Origin: Bacteroidales bacterium
Lineage (GTDB): Bacteria > Bacteroidota > Bacteroidia > Bacteroidales > UBA932
Direction of reading: 5' to 3'
DNA length: 5,316 nt
Assembly: GCA_017478685.1 (NCBI GenBank)
Contig: JAFVDC010000132.1
Coordinates: 1-5,316 of the forward strand
The notes under the pieces are model-generated. The model was given only the letters and a program-made list of their open reading frames with translations. It ran no database searches and was not told where the DNA came from. Shown here piece after piece: positions 1-5,316 of this stretch; position 1 is the first letter of the stretch, and every line of letters starts with the position of its first letter. Both the position numbers and the translations under genes were made by a program.

Positions 1-362
1 CCAACCTCCTCGAAGGCATAGCCCGCGGAATAGACATGTTCGACTGCGTGATGCCCACCCGTAACGGCCGAAACGGAATGCTCTTCACCTGGAACGGCAT
101 CATGAACCTGAGAAACTCCAAGTGGACGGAAGATTTCTCCCCGCTGGACCCTTTCGGCACCTCATTTGTAGACAGTTACTATACCAGGGCGTACATCCAT
201 CATCTTTTCATCGCAAAGGAGATGTTTGCCGCCATGGTGGCGTCGGAGCACAACCTCGCCTTCTACCTGGACCTTGTCACAAAGGCCAGGCAGCACATTG
301 AGGCAAGGGACTTTACCTCCTGGAAAAACGCCGTGCTTCCAAAACTCATGCAGCGCTTATGA
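1..362 (+). CDS. tgt: Queuine/preQ1 tRNA-guanine transglycosylase, C-terminal part (5' truncated by window edge)
   Basis: Reading frame is open from base 3 to a TGA at 360-362; the start lies upstream of the window. Tgt swaps guanine 34 of GUN anticodons for a queuosine precursor in the cytoplasm. The visible 119 residues match the end of the TIM-barrel enzyme: LLEGIARGIDMFDC, then PTRNGRNG, and later TRAYIHHL and HNLAFYL. The Asp of MFDC (codon 42-44) aligns with the catalytic nucleophile, Asp264 of E. coli Tgt. Odd point: in the usual CxCx2C...H zinc site all three Cys are replaced (Gly codon 156-158, Ser 162-164, Asp 171-173), while the His (249-251) remains. From memory, Bacteroides homologues show the same GTSxVD pattern, so this looks like a lineage trait, not damage. 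The stop overlaps the next start (ATGA), so it should be cotranscribed with the permease gene. Identity is near certain. Confidence 0.96.
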   Translation, partial: NLLEGIARGIDMFDCVMPTRNGRNGMLFTWNGIMNLRNSKWTEDFSPLDPFGTSFVDSYYTRAYIHHLFIAKEMFAAMVASEHNLAFYLDLVTKARQHIEARDFTSWKNAVLPKLMQRL

Positions 363-1450
363 ACATAGGGCTTAAGAAACTGGACTGGTACATAATCAAG
401 AAGTTTCTGGTGACATTTTTCATGGCACTGCTCCTTCTTGCGGTCATCATAGTGATTTTTGACGTCAGCGAGAAAATCGAGGACTTCGTACGCAAGGAAG
501 CCCCCATGAAGGAGATTATCTTCGACTACTACCTTGGCTTCATCCCGTACTTCATGAACATGTATTCCCCCATGTTCGTGTTCCTTACGGTGATTTTCTT
601 CACCTCTAAGATGACCCAGGACTCAGAGGTGGTGGCAATGCTCTCCAGCGGCATCTCCTTCCACCGTCTCATGGTCCCGTATATGGTGTCGGCGGTATTC
701 ATCACCTTGCTCACCATGGGGCTTGGCATGTGGGTAATCCCTCACCAGGTGGGCCGAAAGGTGGACTTCGAGCAAAAGTATATCCCGCGCATGAAGGTCA
801 AAATCGGCCACGACATGCACTACAAGCTTGAAAACGACCACTTTGTGTACCTGGAGTCGTTCAGCGCCTACAACAACACTGCATATAACTTTACCCTTGA
901 AGACCTCTCCGGAGGGCGGCTCCGCTCCAAGATTACGGCCGAAAGCGCCCAGTATGACACCCTCACCGGAAGGTGGAAACTCCGCAACTGGTTCATCCGC
1001 GACTACGACGAAGGCCTTGGTGACCACGTCCGTTCCGGCCGCCAGCTGGATACAACCCTGAGCCTTACCAGGGAGGATTTCTTCCTTAACAAGTACACCA
1101 TCACCCGGCTCAACGAGGCCGAACTCGAAAGGCTCATCAAAACCCAGACACAAAGGGGAGACGCGTCGGTTTCGGCCGCTCTGATTGAGAAAAACAACAG
1201 GATGGCCATGCCCATCTCCTCCATCATCCTCACCATAATCGCGGTGTCGCTGTGTACAAAGAAAAAGCGCGGCGGAATGGGCTGGAACCTTGCCACGGGA
1301 ACGGCGCTTGGCTTCTCCTACATCCTGTTCCAGCAGTTCAGCGAGATGTTTGTGGCAACTGACACCCTGCCGCCTTCCATTGCAATATGGCTTCCTAATT
1401 ATATATATGCGATAATAGGCATAATCCTTTATATAAAAGCACCTAAGTAA
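359..1450 (+). CDS. lptG: LptF/LptG (YjgP/YjgQ) family lipopolysaccharide export permease
   Basis: A 363-residue inner-membrane protein, the usual family length. LptF and LptG pair with the LptB ATPase to extract LPS from the inner membrane and push it onto the LptC/LptA bridge. The layout fits: N-terminal amphipathic stretch, transmembrane segments at about 16-36, 60-81 and 104-127, a beta-rich periplasmic domain at about 145-255 (the beta-jellyroll), then segments at about 283-300, 309-330 and 341-360. After the second segment, [13 protein letters not shown] (residues 88-100) matches the coupling-helix region that contacts LptB in this family. The ATG at 359 overlaps the tgt stop as ATGA, with no Shine-Dalgarno sequence, so translational coupling is likely. 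Whether the true partner role is LptF or LptG cannot be decided from sequence alone; the symbol follows the common Bacteroidota annotation. The stop TAA shares one base with the dut start (TAATG). Confidence 0.92.
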   Translation: MNIGLKKLDWYIIKKFLVTFFMALLLLAVIIVIFDVSEKIEDFVRKEAPMKEIIFDYYLGFIPYFMNMYSPMFVFLTVIFFTSKMTQDSEVVAMLSSGISFHRLMVPYMVSAVFITLLTMGLGMWVIPHQVGRKVDFEQKYIPRMKVKIGHDMHYKLENDHFVYLESFSAYNNTAYNFTLEDLSGGRLRSKITAESAQYDTLTGRWKLRNWFIRDYDEGLGDHVRSGRQLDTTLSLTREDFFLNKYTITRLNEAELERLIKTQTQRGDASVSAALIEKNNRMAMPISSIILTIIAVSLCTKKKRGGMGWNLATGTALGFSYILFQQFSEMFVATDTLPPSIAIWLPNYIYAIIGIILYIKAPK

Positions 1451-1881
1451 TGAAAGTCAGGATTGTGAACAAATCCGGATATCCATGCCCCGCATACGCT
1501 ACGGAACTTTCGGCAGGGGTGGATCTCAAGGCGTCCATTACGGAGCCCGTCACCATCGGCCCGCATGAGAGAACCCTTGTTCCTACGGGCCTTTACATTG
1601 CCCTTCCGGCCGGCTACGAGGCCCAGGTGAGGCCCCGCAGCGGTCTTGCCGCAAAGCACGGAATAACCGTTCTCAACACCCCCGGCACCATTGATGCCGA
1701 TTACCGAGGGGAAATAAAGGTTATCCTGGTGAACCTTTCCAACGAGCCTTTTGAGATTGTCCCCGGAGAGAGGATAGCCCAGATGGTTATCGCCCGCCAT
1801 GAACATGTGGAGTGGGAAGAAACGGACGCCCTTGACAGCACGGAGCGCGGTGCCGGCGGTTTTGGCTCCACCGGCCGATAA
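1450..1881 (+). CDS. dut: Deoxyuridine 5'-triphosphate nucleotidohydrolase (trimeric dUTPase)
   Basis: A 143-residue protein, normal for the homotrimeric dUTPase. It hydrolyses dUTP to dUMP and pyrophosphate, keeping uracil out of DNA and supplying the thymidylate pathway. All five family motifs are present in order: AGVDLKA (22-28), [11 protein letters not shown] (62-72), [11 protein letters not shown] (79-89), [10 protein letters not shown] (105-114) and the glycine-rich [10 protein letters not shown] (133-142), which closes over the nucleotide. Asp82 aligns with catalytic Asp90 of E. coli Dut, and Tyr85 with the uracil-discriminating Tyr93. The start ATG shares its A with the last base of the upstream stop codon (TAATG), so it probably depends on termination-reinitiation; no Shine-Dalgarno sequence is visible. 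It sits between two envelope genes with no obvious functional link beyond cotranscription. The enzyme appears intact. Confidence 0.97.
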   Translation: MKVRIVNKSGYPCPAYATELSAGVDLKASITEPVTIGPHERTLVPTGLYIALPAGYEAQVRPRSGLAAKHGITVLNTPGTIDADYRGEIKVILVNLSNEPFEIVPGERIAQMVIARHEHVEWEETDALDSTERGAGGFGSTGR

Positions 1882-1894
1882 ATTATTCAGTATC

Positions 1895-3163
1895 ATGAAC
1901 ATAGAATCCCTGTACAAAATATTCCTTCAGAGCGCCGGGGTAAACACCGACACCCGCACAATCTCTGAAAACCAGCTTTTCTTTGCCCTTAAGGGCGAAA
2001 ATTTTGACGGCAACGCCTTTGCGCTCAAAGCCCTTGAGGCAGGCGCCTGCTATGCCGTGGTGAACAGCACCGTAACGGAAGAAGACCCCAGGCTCATCAA
2101 GGTTGAAGACACCCTTCAGACCCTCCAGGAGCTTGCTGCATTCCACCGCTCGCAGCTGGACATTCCTGTTATCGGCCTTACCGGCACAAACGGAAAAACC
2201 ACTACCAAGGAGCTTGTGAGCACGGTCCTGGCCGCAAAGTACAAGGTTGCCGCCACCCGCGGAAACCTCAACAACGACATCGGAGTGCCCCTTACTGTTC
2301 TCGGCATCGGTCAGGATGTTCAGATAGCCGTTGTGGAGATGGGCGCCAGCCACCCGGAAGACCTTCGGCCCCTTCTGAAGGTGTCCCAGCCCACCCACGG
2401 CCTTATCACCAACGTGGGCAAAGCGCATCTGGAGGGCTTCGGCAGTTTTGAAGGCGTAATGCACGCAAAGGGGCTTCTCTACGACTACCTCAAGGAGCAC
2501 GAGGGACTTGCATTTGTAAATGCCGACGACCATATCCTTGAAGGCATGCTTTGGGAGAGGGAACTGGAGTCCGTACCTTATGGCATGGAGGGCGTGAAGG
2601 TCCTGCCTGCATCGGCCACGAATCCTTTCCTTAGGCTGATTCTTCCGGGAGGCCGAACCGTAAAAACAAACCTTGTAGGGGCTTACAATGCCGCCAATGT
2701 CCTGGCCGCCCTTAAGGTTGGATGGTTCTTCGGCGTACACGAGGACGATGCCATAAAGGCTGTTGAGGCCTATGTGCCTTCCAACAACCGTTCACAGCTT
2801 GTGCGTACCGGCCGGAATACTCTTATTGTAGATGCCTACAACGCCAATCCTTCGTCCATGGCCGTGGCCCTTGACAACCTTGCCCTCTGCGAAGGCCGGA
2901 AGGTGGCTCTCCTTGGAGACATGCGTGAACTTGGTGCCGATTCCGCCGCAGAGCACAAGAAGATAGTGGACCGGCTGAAAGGCACTGAGGCCATCCTGGT
3001 GGGCCAGGAATTCAAAAAAGCGGCCGAAGGCACCGGCATCCCCGTGTTTGACACCTCCGATGCCCTGGCGCAGTGGTTGAAAGCCAATCCCATTGAGGGC
3101 TGCACTATCCTTGTGAAGGGCTCCCGCGGAATCCGTATGGAAAACGTTATTTCCACGCTTTAA
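1895..3163 (+). CDS. murF: UDP-N-acetylmuramoyl-tripeptide:D-alanyl-D-alanine ligase
   Basis: This cytoplasmic ATP-dependent Mur ligase adds D-Ala-D-Ala to the UDP-MurNAc-tripeptide, the last cytoplasmic step of the stem peptide. At 422 residues it has the standard three domains: N-terminal substrate domain with TDTRTI (18-23) and FFALKGENFDG (29-39); central ATPase with P-loop GTNGKTT (97-103), GNLNNDIGVPLTVL (123-136), EMGASHPEDL (148-157), TNVGKAHLEGFG (172-183) and AKG (191-193); C-terminal domain with NRSQ (298-301), DAYNANPSS (313-321), LLGDMRELG (339-347) and KGSRG (408-412). I chose the ATG at 1895: the frame is open back to an ATG at 1799, but those 32 residues lie over the dut 3' end and do not resemble MurF. 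It follows dut after 13 A/T-rich bases lacking a Shine-Dalgarno sequence. It is standalone, without the alanine racemase domain fused to some Bacteroidota MurF proteins. Its 3' end overlaps the convergent PAP2 gene by 17 bases. Confidence 0.96.
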   Translation: MNIESLYKIFLQSAGVNTDTRTISENQLFFALKGENFDGNAFALKALEAGACYAVVNSTVTEEDPRLIKVEDTLQTLQELAAFHRSQLDIPVIGLTGTNGKTTTKELVSTVLAAKYKVAATRGNLNNDIGVPLTVLGIGQDVQIAVVEMGASHPEDLRPLLKVSQPTHGLITNVGKAHLEGFGSFEGVMHAKGLLYDYLKEHEGLAFVNADDHILEGMLWERELESVPYGMEGVKVLPASATNPFLRLILPGGRTVKTNLVGAYNAANVLAALKVGWFFGVHEDDAIKAVEAYVPSNNRSQLVRTGRNTLIVDAYNANPSSMAVALDNLALCEGRKVALLGDMRELGADSAAEHKKIVDRLKGTEAILVGQEFKKAAEGTGIPVFDTSDALAQWLKANPIEGCTILVKGSRGIRMENVISTL

Positions 3164-3722
3164 TAAGCAGGTGCGTGAGGTAAGCCACGGCACTGCCAAT
3201 AATAAGGCCGAAAAGTATGCCCACGAGGACATCGCCAAGGAAGTGGGCCCCCATCATGATGCGGGCAAGGCTCACGAGGGATGCCCAGATGTAAACGCCG
3301 ACGGCGAACGGCTTTACGGGAGAGCCGTTGAGGCCCAGGCCGAGGGTGGTTGCGGCGGCAAAGCCGAATACATTTGCGGCATGGCTTGAGAAAAATCCGT
3401 AAAGGTGACCGGTGGGGCCGCCGGGCATGATGAGGCCGTTGTCCAGCATCCAGGTGTTGTAGCAGGGCCTGAGGCGTGCCACGGAGTCTTTCACCACTCC
3501 GGAAAGCTGGTCTGTGAGTACAACACAGAGGATGAGCGAAAGGCTTACAAGGACGCCTTTTTTCCAGCCCAGTTTCCAAATTATGAAACCCATCACTATG
3601 GCGTATGCCGGGAACCAGATTTTAGCGTCCGAGAGCACTATCCACAGCTGGTGCAGGGCCGGGATGTCCAACTTGTTGATCCACAGGGTTGCCGCCTGGT
3701 CTATCTGAACAATGTCTATCAT
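3147..3722 (-). CDS. Small PAP2-family membrane phosphatase (lipid phosphatase, substrate unknown)
   Basis: A 191-residue integral membrane protein with about five hydrophobic segments (about 33-50, 55-75, 107-130, 136-152 and 163-187). It carries the three-part acid-phosphatase signature of the PAP2 superfamily: Lys78-x6-Arg85-Pro86 (KDSVARLRP); FSSHAAN with Ser113 and His114 in place of the usual PSGH; and Arg154-x5-His160-x3-Asp164, where His160 would form the phospho-enzyme. The serine normally before that Arg is Ala153. Relatives dephosphorylate undecaprenyl pyrophosphate, phosphatidylglycerol phosphate or lipid A at the membrane's outer face; the sequence does not say which. The ATG overlaps the obg stop (ATGA), so it should be cotranscribed and translationally coupled with obg. 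Convergence on murF makes undecaprenyl pyrophosphate recycling appealing, but that is inference. The family call is firm and the substrate is open. Confidence 0.9.
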   Translation of the reverse strand: MIDIVQIDQAATLWINKLDIPALHQLWIVLSDAKIWFPAYAIVMGFIIWKLGWKKGVLVSLSLILCVVLTDQLSGVVKDSVARLRPCYNTWMLDNGLIMPGGPTGHLYGFFSSHAANVFGFAAATTLGLGLNGSPVKPFAVGVYIWASLVSLARIMMGAHFLGDVLVGILFGLIIGSAVAYLTHLLIKAWK

Positions 3723-4711
3723 TTGTTAAGGGCTTTCCAGAGCATTTCCTTGAGGTCTTCAAGGCCGATCCTTGCAACGGACGAGATAAAAACGTGAGGA
3801 AGGTCCTGGGGGAGCTTTTTCTCTATCTTTGCACGCTGCTTGTCGTCTACAAGGTCTGTCTTGGTAATGGCCAGGACGCGGTCTTTCACCAGAAGTTCCG
3901 GGTTATATTCCTCCAGTTCATTAAGAAGTATCCTGTAGCCTTTCATGACGTCCGGTTCATCGGCCGCCACCATGAAAAGGAGCACGGAATTGCGCTCGAT
4001 GTGCCTTAGGAAGCGCATGCCGATGCCTTTTCCCTCGTGGGCGCCCTCTATGATGCCGGGGATGTCGGCCATCACAAAAGAGCGGTCGTCGTAGTAGCGC
4101 ACAATGCCAAGATTGGGCTCAAGGGTTGTGAACGCATAGTTTGCAATTTTGGGCTTGGCCGAAGTTATGACGGAAAGAAGGGTGCTTTTTCCGGCGTTGG
4201 GGAAGCCCACCAGGCCGACATCGGCCAGGACTTTGAGTTCCAGGATGAACCAGCCTTCCATGCCGTCTTCGCCGGGCTGGGCGTAACGGGGAGTCTGGTT
4301 GGTGGCGCTTTTGAAGTGGTCGTTGCCCCAGCCGCCCTTTCCGCCGCGGCAAAGGATGTATTCCTGACCTGGCTCCACCAGTTCGGTGATCACTTCCTCG
4401 GTTTCGGCGTCCTTCACCACCACGCCCTGGGGTACTTCCAGGACGATGTCCGTGCCGTTTTTGCCCCTCTTTAGGGCTTCGGCGCCGTTGCCGCCGTTTT
4501 CGGCGCGCACCACCTTGCGGTAGCGGAGATGGATGAGGGTCCAGAGCTGGGGATTCACCCTTAGGATAATGTGGCCGCCGCGACCGCCGTCACCGCCGTC
4601 CGGGCCGCCTTTGGGGACGTATTTTGCCCTGTGAAGGTGAGCGCTGCCGGCCCCGCCGTGTCCGCTGGCGCAGAATATGCGCACGTAGTCTATGAAGTTT
4701 GATTCGGCCAT
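3719..4711 (-). CDS. obg: Obg/CgtA-family GTPase, ribosome assembly
   Basis: This essential GTPase binds the 50S subunit during late assembly and links growth to nucleotide state. The 330-residue protein has the glycine-rich Obg fold first (about 1-158, including [10 protein letters not shown] at 17-25 and [12 protein letters not shown] at 35-46), then a G domain. G1 is GFPNAGKST (169-177), switch I has [11 protein letters not shown] (192-202), G3 is [16 protein letters not shown] (216-231), G4 is TKTD (283-286, Thr replacing the usual Asn) and G5 is around SSVA (310-313). It ends soon after the G domain, so the C-terminal OCT domain of B. subtilis Obg or the acidic tail of E. coli ObgE is absent. 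The ATG at 4711 begins [12 protein letters not shown], the normal family N terminus; a TTG seven codons upstream would add an unsupported MRRFFLT. It leads an obg-PAP2 pair, and a perfect TAnnTTTG box lies upstream. Confidence 0.96.
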   Translation of the reverse strand: MAESNFIDYVRIFCASGHGGAGSAHLHRAKYVPKGGPDGGDGGRGGHIILRVNPQLWTLIHLRYRKVVRAENGGNGAEALKRGKNGTDIVLEVPQGVVVKDAETEEVITELVEPGQEYILCRGGKGGWGNDHFKSATNQTPRYAQPGEDGMEGWFILELKVLADVGLVGFPNAGKSTLLSVITSAKPKIANYAFTTLEPNLGIVRYYDDRSFVMADIPGIIEGAHEGKGIGMRFLRHIERNSVLLFMVAADEPDVMKGYRILLNELEEYNPELLVKDRVLAITKTDLVDDKQRAKIEKKLPQDLPHVFISSVARIGLEDLKEMLWKALNK

Positions 4712-4729
4712 AGTCAAAAAGAATCTTCG

Positions 4730-4737
4730 CAAAGATA
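4730..4737 (-). promoter_or_regulatory. Candidate Bacteroidota -7 promoter box for obg
   Basis: Read on the - strand the bases are TATCTTTG, an exact match to the Bacteroidota -7 consensus TAnnTTTG. It lies 18 bases before the obg ATG, which would give a short leader of roughly a dozen bases. No good TTTG -33 element is found 19-21 bases further upstream, so the call rests on the -7 match and its position in one of only two intergenic spaces. Confidence 0.45.
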
Positions 4738-4767
4738 ATGGAAAATCTTGTAAAAATGGCTATCTTT
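4731..4767. repeat. 7-bp inverted repeat pairing the two divergent -7 candidates
   Basis: AAAGATA (4731-4737) and TATCTTT (4761-4767) are perfect reverse complements separated by 23 bases. They are the core of the - strand and + strand -7 candidates, so the symmetry may just reflect two divergent promoters sharing a consensus. Confidence 0.3.
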
Positions 4768-4771
4768 ACAA
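4748..4771. promoter_or_regulatory. 24-bp imperfect palindrome, possible operator
   Basis: The two 12-base halves are TTGTAAAAATGG and CTATCTTTACAA. They are complementary at 10 of 12 positions, with seven perfect outer pairs (TTGTAAA/TTTACAA) and no spacer. The element ends one base before the ureohydrolase-like ATG at 4773 and covers the only plausible + strand -7 box. A dimeric repressor bound here would block that gene. The region is A/T-rich, so part of the symmetry could be chance; no regulator family is assigned. Confidence 0.35.
4761..4768 (+). promoter_or_regulatory. Possible -7 box for the ureohydrolase-like gene
   Basis: TATCTTTA differs from the TAnnTTTG consensus only at the last base. 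It ends four bases before the ATG at 4773, so transcription from it would begin at or very near the start codon and give a leaderless or nearly leaderless message. No -33 TTTG is present at the usual distance. It lies inside the right half of the palindrome at 4748-4771. Confidence 0.25.
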
Positions 4772-4772
4772 A

Positions 4773-5316
4773 ATGAAAAAAGGCACTCTGGTTTGTGATT
4801 TCAGCGGGGCTTACGGCGCTCAAGGGTTCCTTGGGTGGCTGGAGGAGAATGCCGCAGAAGCTCAGGTGCTGGAACTCAAGGGTTTGGAAGGGACTTCCTG
4901 CTACTGTGATGCGGAATCGGCCCTGGAAATCGGGCGGATGCTGCCGGGGAACCTTCCCGGTCTCAGGTGGCTGGACAGCGGTGACTACCACTACATGTCG
5001 CACCTTCTGGCGCTTCGTGAGATGAAGCCGTTCCACCTGCTTCTGCTTGACAACCACCCGGACAACCAGGAGCCTGCCTTTGGAGGGGGAGTCCTCAGCT
5101 GCGGAAGCTGGGTGAAGGCCATGAGGGAGGAGAATCCGCTGCTTGGGGATGTGCTGTGGATAGGCCCCGAAAACGGGGACTGCCTTGAATGGATGGAGGA
5201 AAGAATAGGAGAGAGGCTGTACATATCGCTGGACAAAGACGTGATGGCACCGCAGTGGGCCCGCACGGACTGGTCCCAGGGAGAGTTCGGTCTGGAGCAA
5301 GTGGAGGAAATCCTGA
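4773..5316 (+). CDS. Arginase/ureohydrolase-fold protein, N-terminal part (3' truncated by window edge)
   Basis: The frame is open from the ATG at 4773 through the last base, giving 181 residues. The N terminus is MKKGTLVCDFSG. The metal-site motifs of the ureohydrolase family (arginase, agmatinase, formimidoylglutamase) appear in order: SGDYHY (69-74) where GGDHS is expected, DNHPD (93-97) for DAHxD, and SLDKDVMAP (152-160) for SxDxDxxDP. Candidate ligands of the two-manganese site are therefore His73, Asp93, His95, Asp97, Asp154 and Asp156. The stretch after DNHPD, around LSCGSWV (108-114), has no histidine matching His141 of rat arginase, so a standard arginase reaction is doubtful and the substrate is unknown. 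The gene diverges from obg across 61 bases, and a palindrome abuts its start. Glycine codons are unlike murF: 9 of 21 are GGG, against about 3 of 38. The next in-frame Met is residue 56, inside the domain, so this start is preferred. Fold is fairly sure; function is not. Confidence 0.82.
   Translation, partial: MKKGTLVCDFSGAYGAQGFLGWLEENAAEAQVLELKGLEGTSCYCDAESALEIGRMLPGNLPGLRWLDSGDYHYMSHLLALREMKPFHLLLLDNHPDNQEPAFGGGVLSCGSWVKAMREENPLLGDVLWIGPENGDCLEWMEERIGERLYISLDKDVMAPQWARTDWSQGEFGLEQVEEIL

Noticed and set aside
623..1153. Antisense open frame opposite lptG
   Set aside because: Mirror of a well-supported permease gene; Val/Gly-rich translation without domain features.
1799..1894. Upstream ATG giving murF 32 extra residues
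   Set aside because: The extension lies over the dut 3' end in another frame and does not look like a MurF N terminus; the ATG at 1895 gives the expected length.
1883..2740. Long antisense open frame (285 codons) opposite dut end and murF
   Set aside because: It lies wholly opposite murF, whose motifs are complete; the product is low-complexity with no recognisable domain. Long antisense frames are expected from GC-biased third codon positions.
3140..3200. Terminator between murF and the PAP2 gene
   Set aside because: No GC-rich stem followed by a T-run on either strand; the coding regions overlap here.
4037..4474. + strand open frame opposite obg (and similar frames at 3405-3797 opposite the PAP2 gene and obg end)
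   Set aside because: Opposite confidently assigned genes, with translations that resemble no family.
4712..4732. TTG start for obg adding seven residues
   Set aside because: [12 protein letters not shown] from the ATG at 4711 is the typical Obg start; the TTG also overlaps the candidate -7 box.
4721..4736. Small hairpin ATCTT-cgca-AAGAT near the obg promoter
   Set aside because: Only five A/T-rich pairs in an A/T-rich gap, with no T-tract and no support as a terminator or riboswitch.
4590..5300. - strand open frame covering the ureohydrolase-like gene and the obg start
   Set aside because: It crosses the promoter region and overlaps two real genes in other frames; His/Arg/Gln-rich composition marks it as a shadow.
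1..5316. tRNA, rRNA, CRISPR array, insertion sequence or attachment site
   Set aside because: Coding density leaves only 13 and 61 intergenic bases, and no direct-repeat array, transposase motif or RNA-gene-like fold was seen.

Overview
This window is a compact stretch of housekeeping chromosome, most likely from a Bacteroidota member of moderate GC content (Bacteroidales-like; the genus cannot be settled from here). Three things suggest this. None of the six visible start codons has a Shine-Dalgarno sequence, only A/T-rich or coding sequence. One promoter box matches the Bacteroidota TAnnTTTG type exactly. Several proteins carry variants I associate with that phylum: a Tgt without zinc cysteines, an Obg with TKxD and no C-terminal extension, and a PAP2 phosphatase with SSHAAN.

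Layout. On the + strand, bases 1-3163 form a tightly packed operon. It holds the 3' end of tgt (queuosine tRNA modification), an LptF/LptG-type lipopolysaccharide-export permease, dut (dUTPase) and murF (peptidoglycan precursor ligase). tgt/lptG and lptG/dut overlap at stop/start codons, and a 13-base gap separates dut from murF. On the - strand, obg (ribosome-associated GTPase, 4711 to 3719) is followed by a small membrane PAP2 phosphatase (3722 to 3147), joined by an ATGA overlap. The PAP2 gene converges on murF, and their 3' ends overlap by 17 bases. From 4773 to the right edge, on the + strand and divergent from obg, lies the 5' part of a gene for an arginase/ureohydrolase-fold protein.

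There are only two intergenic spaces, 1882-1894 and 4712-4772. The second is A/T-rich. It holds a perfect -7 box for obg, a near-match for the ureohydrolase gene, and a 24-bp imperfect palindrome that stops one base before the ureohydrolase start codon.

How the genes fit together. LptG-type permease, MurF and PAP2 (if it recycles undecaprenyl or acts on lipid A phosphate) are all envelope-biogenesis functions. Tgt and Obg serve tRNA and ribosomes, and Dut keeps dUTP out of DNA. I see no mobile element, CRISPR array, RNA gene or convincing undescribed multi-gene system. The points most worth a second look are the ureohydrolase-like gene with its palindrome and divergent codon use, and the Tgt whose three zinc-binding cysteines are gone.
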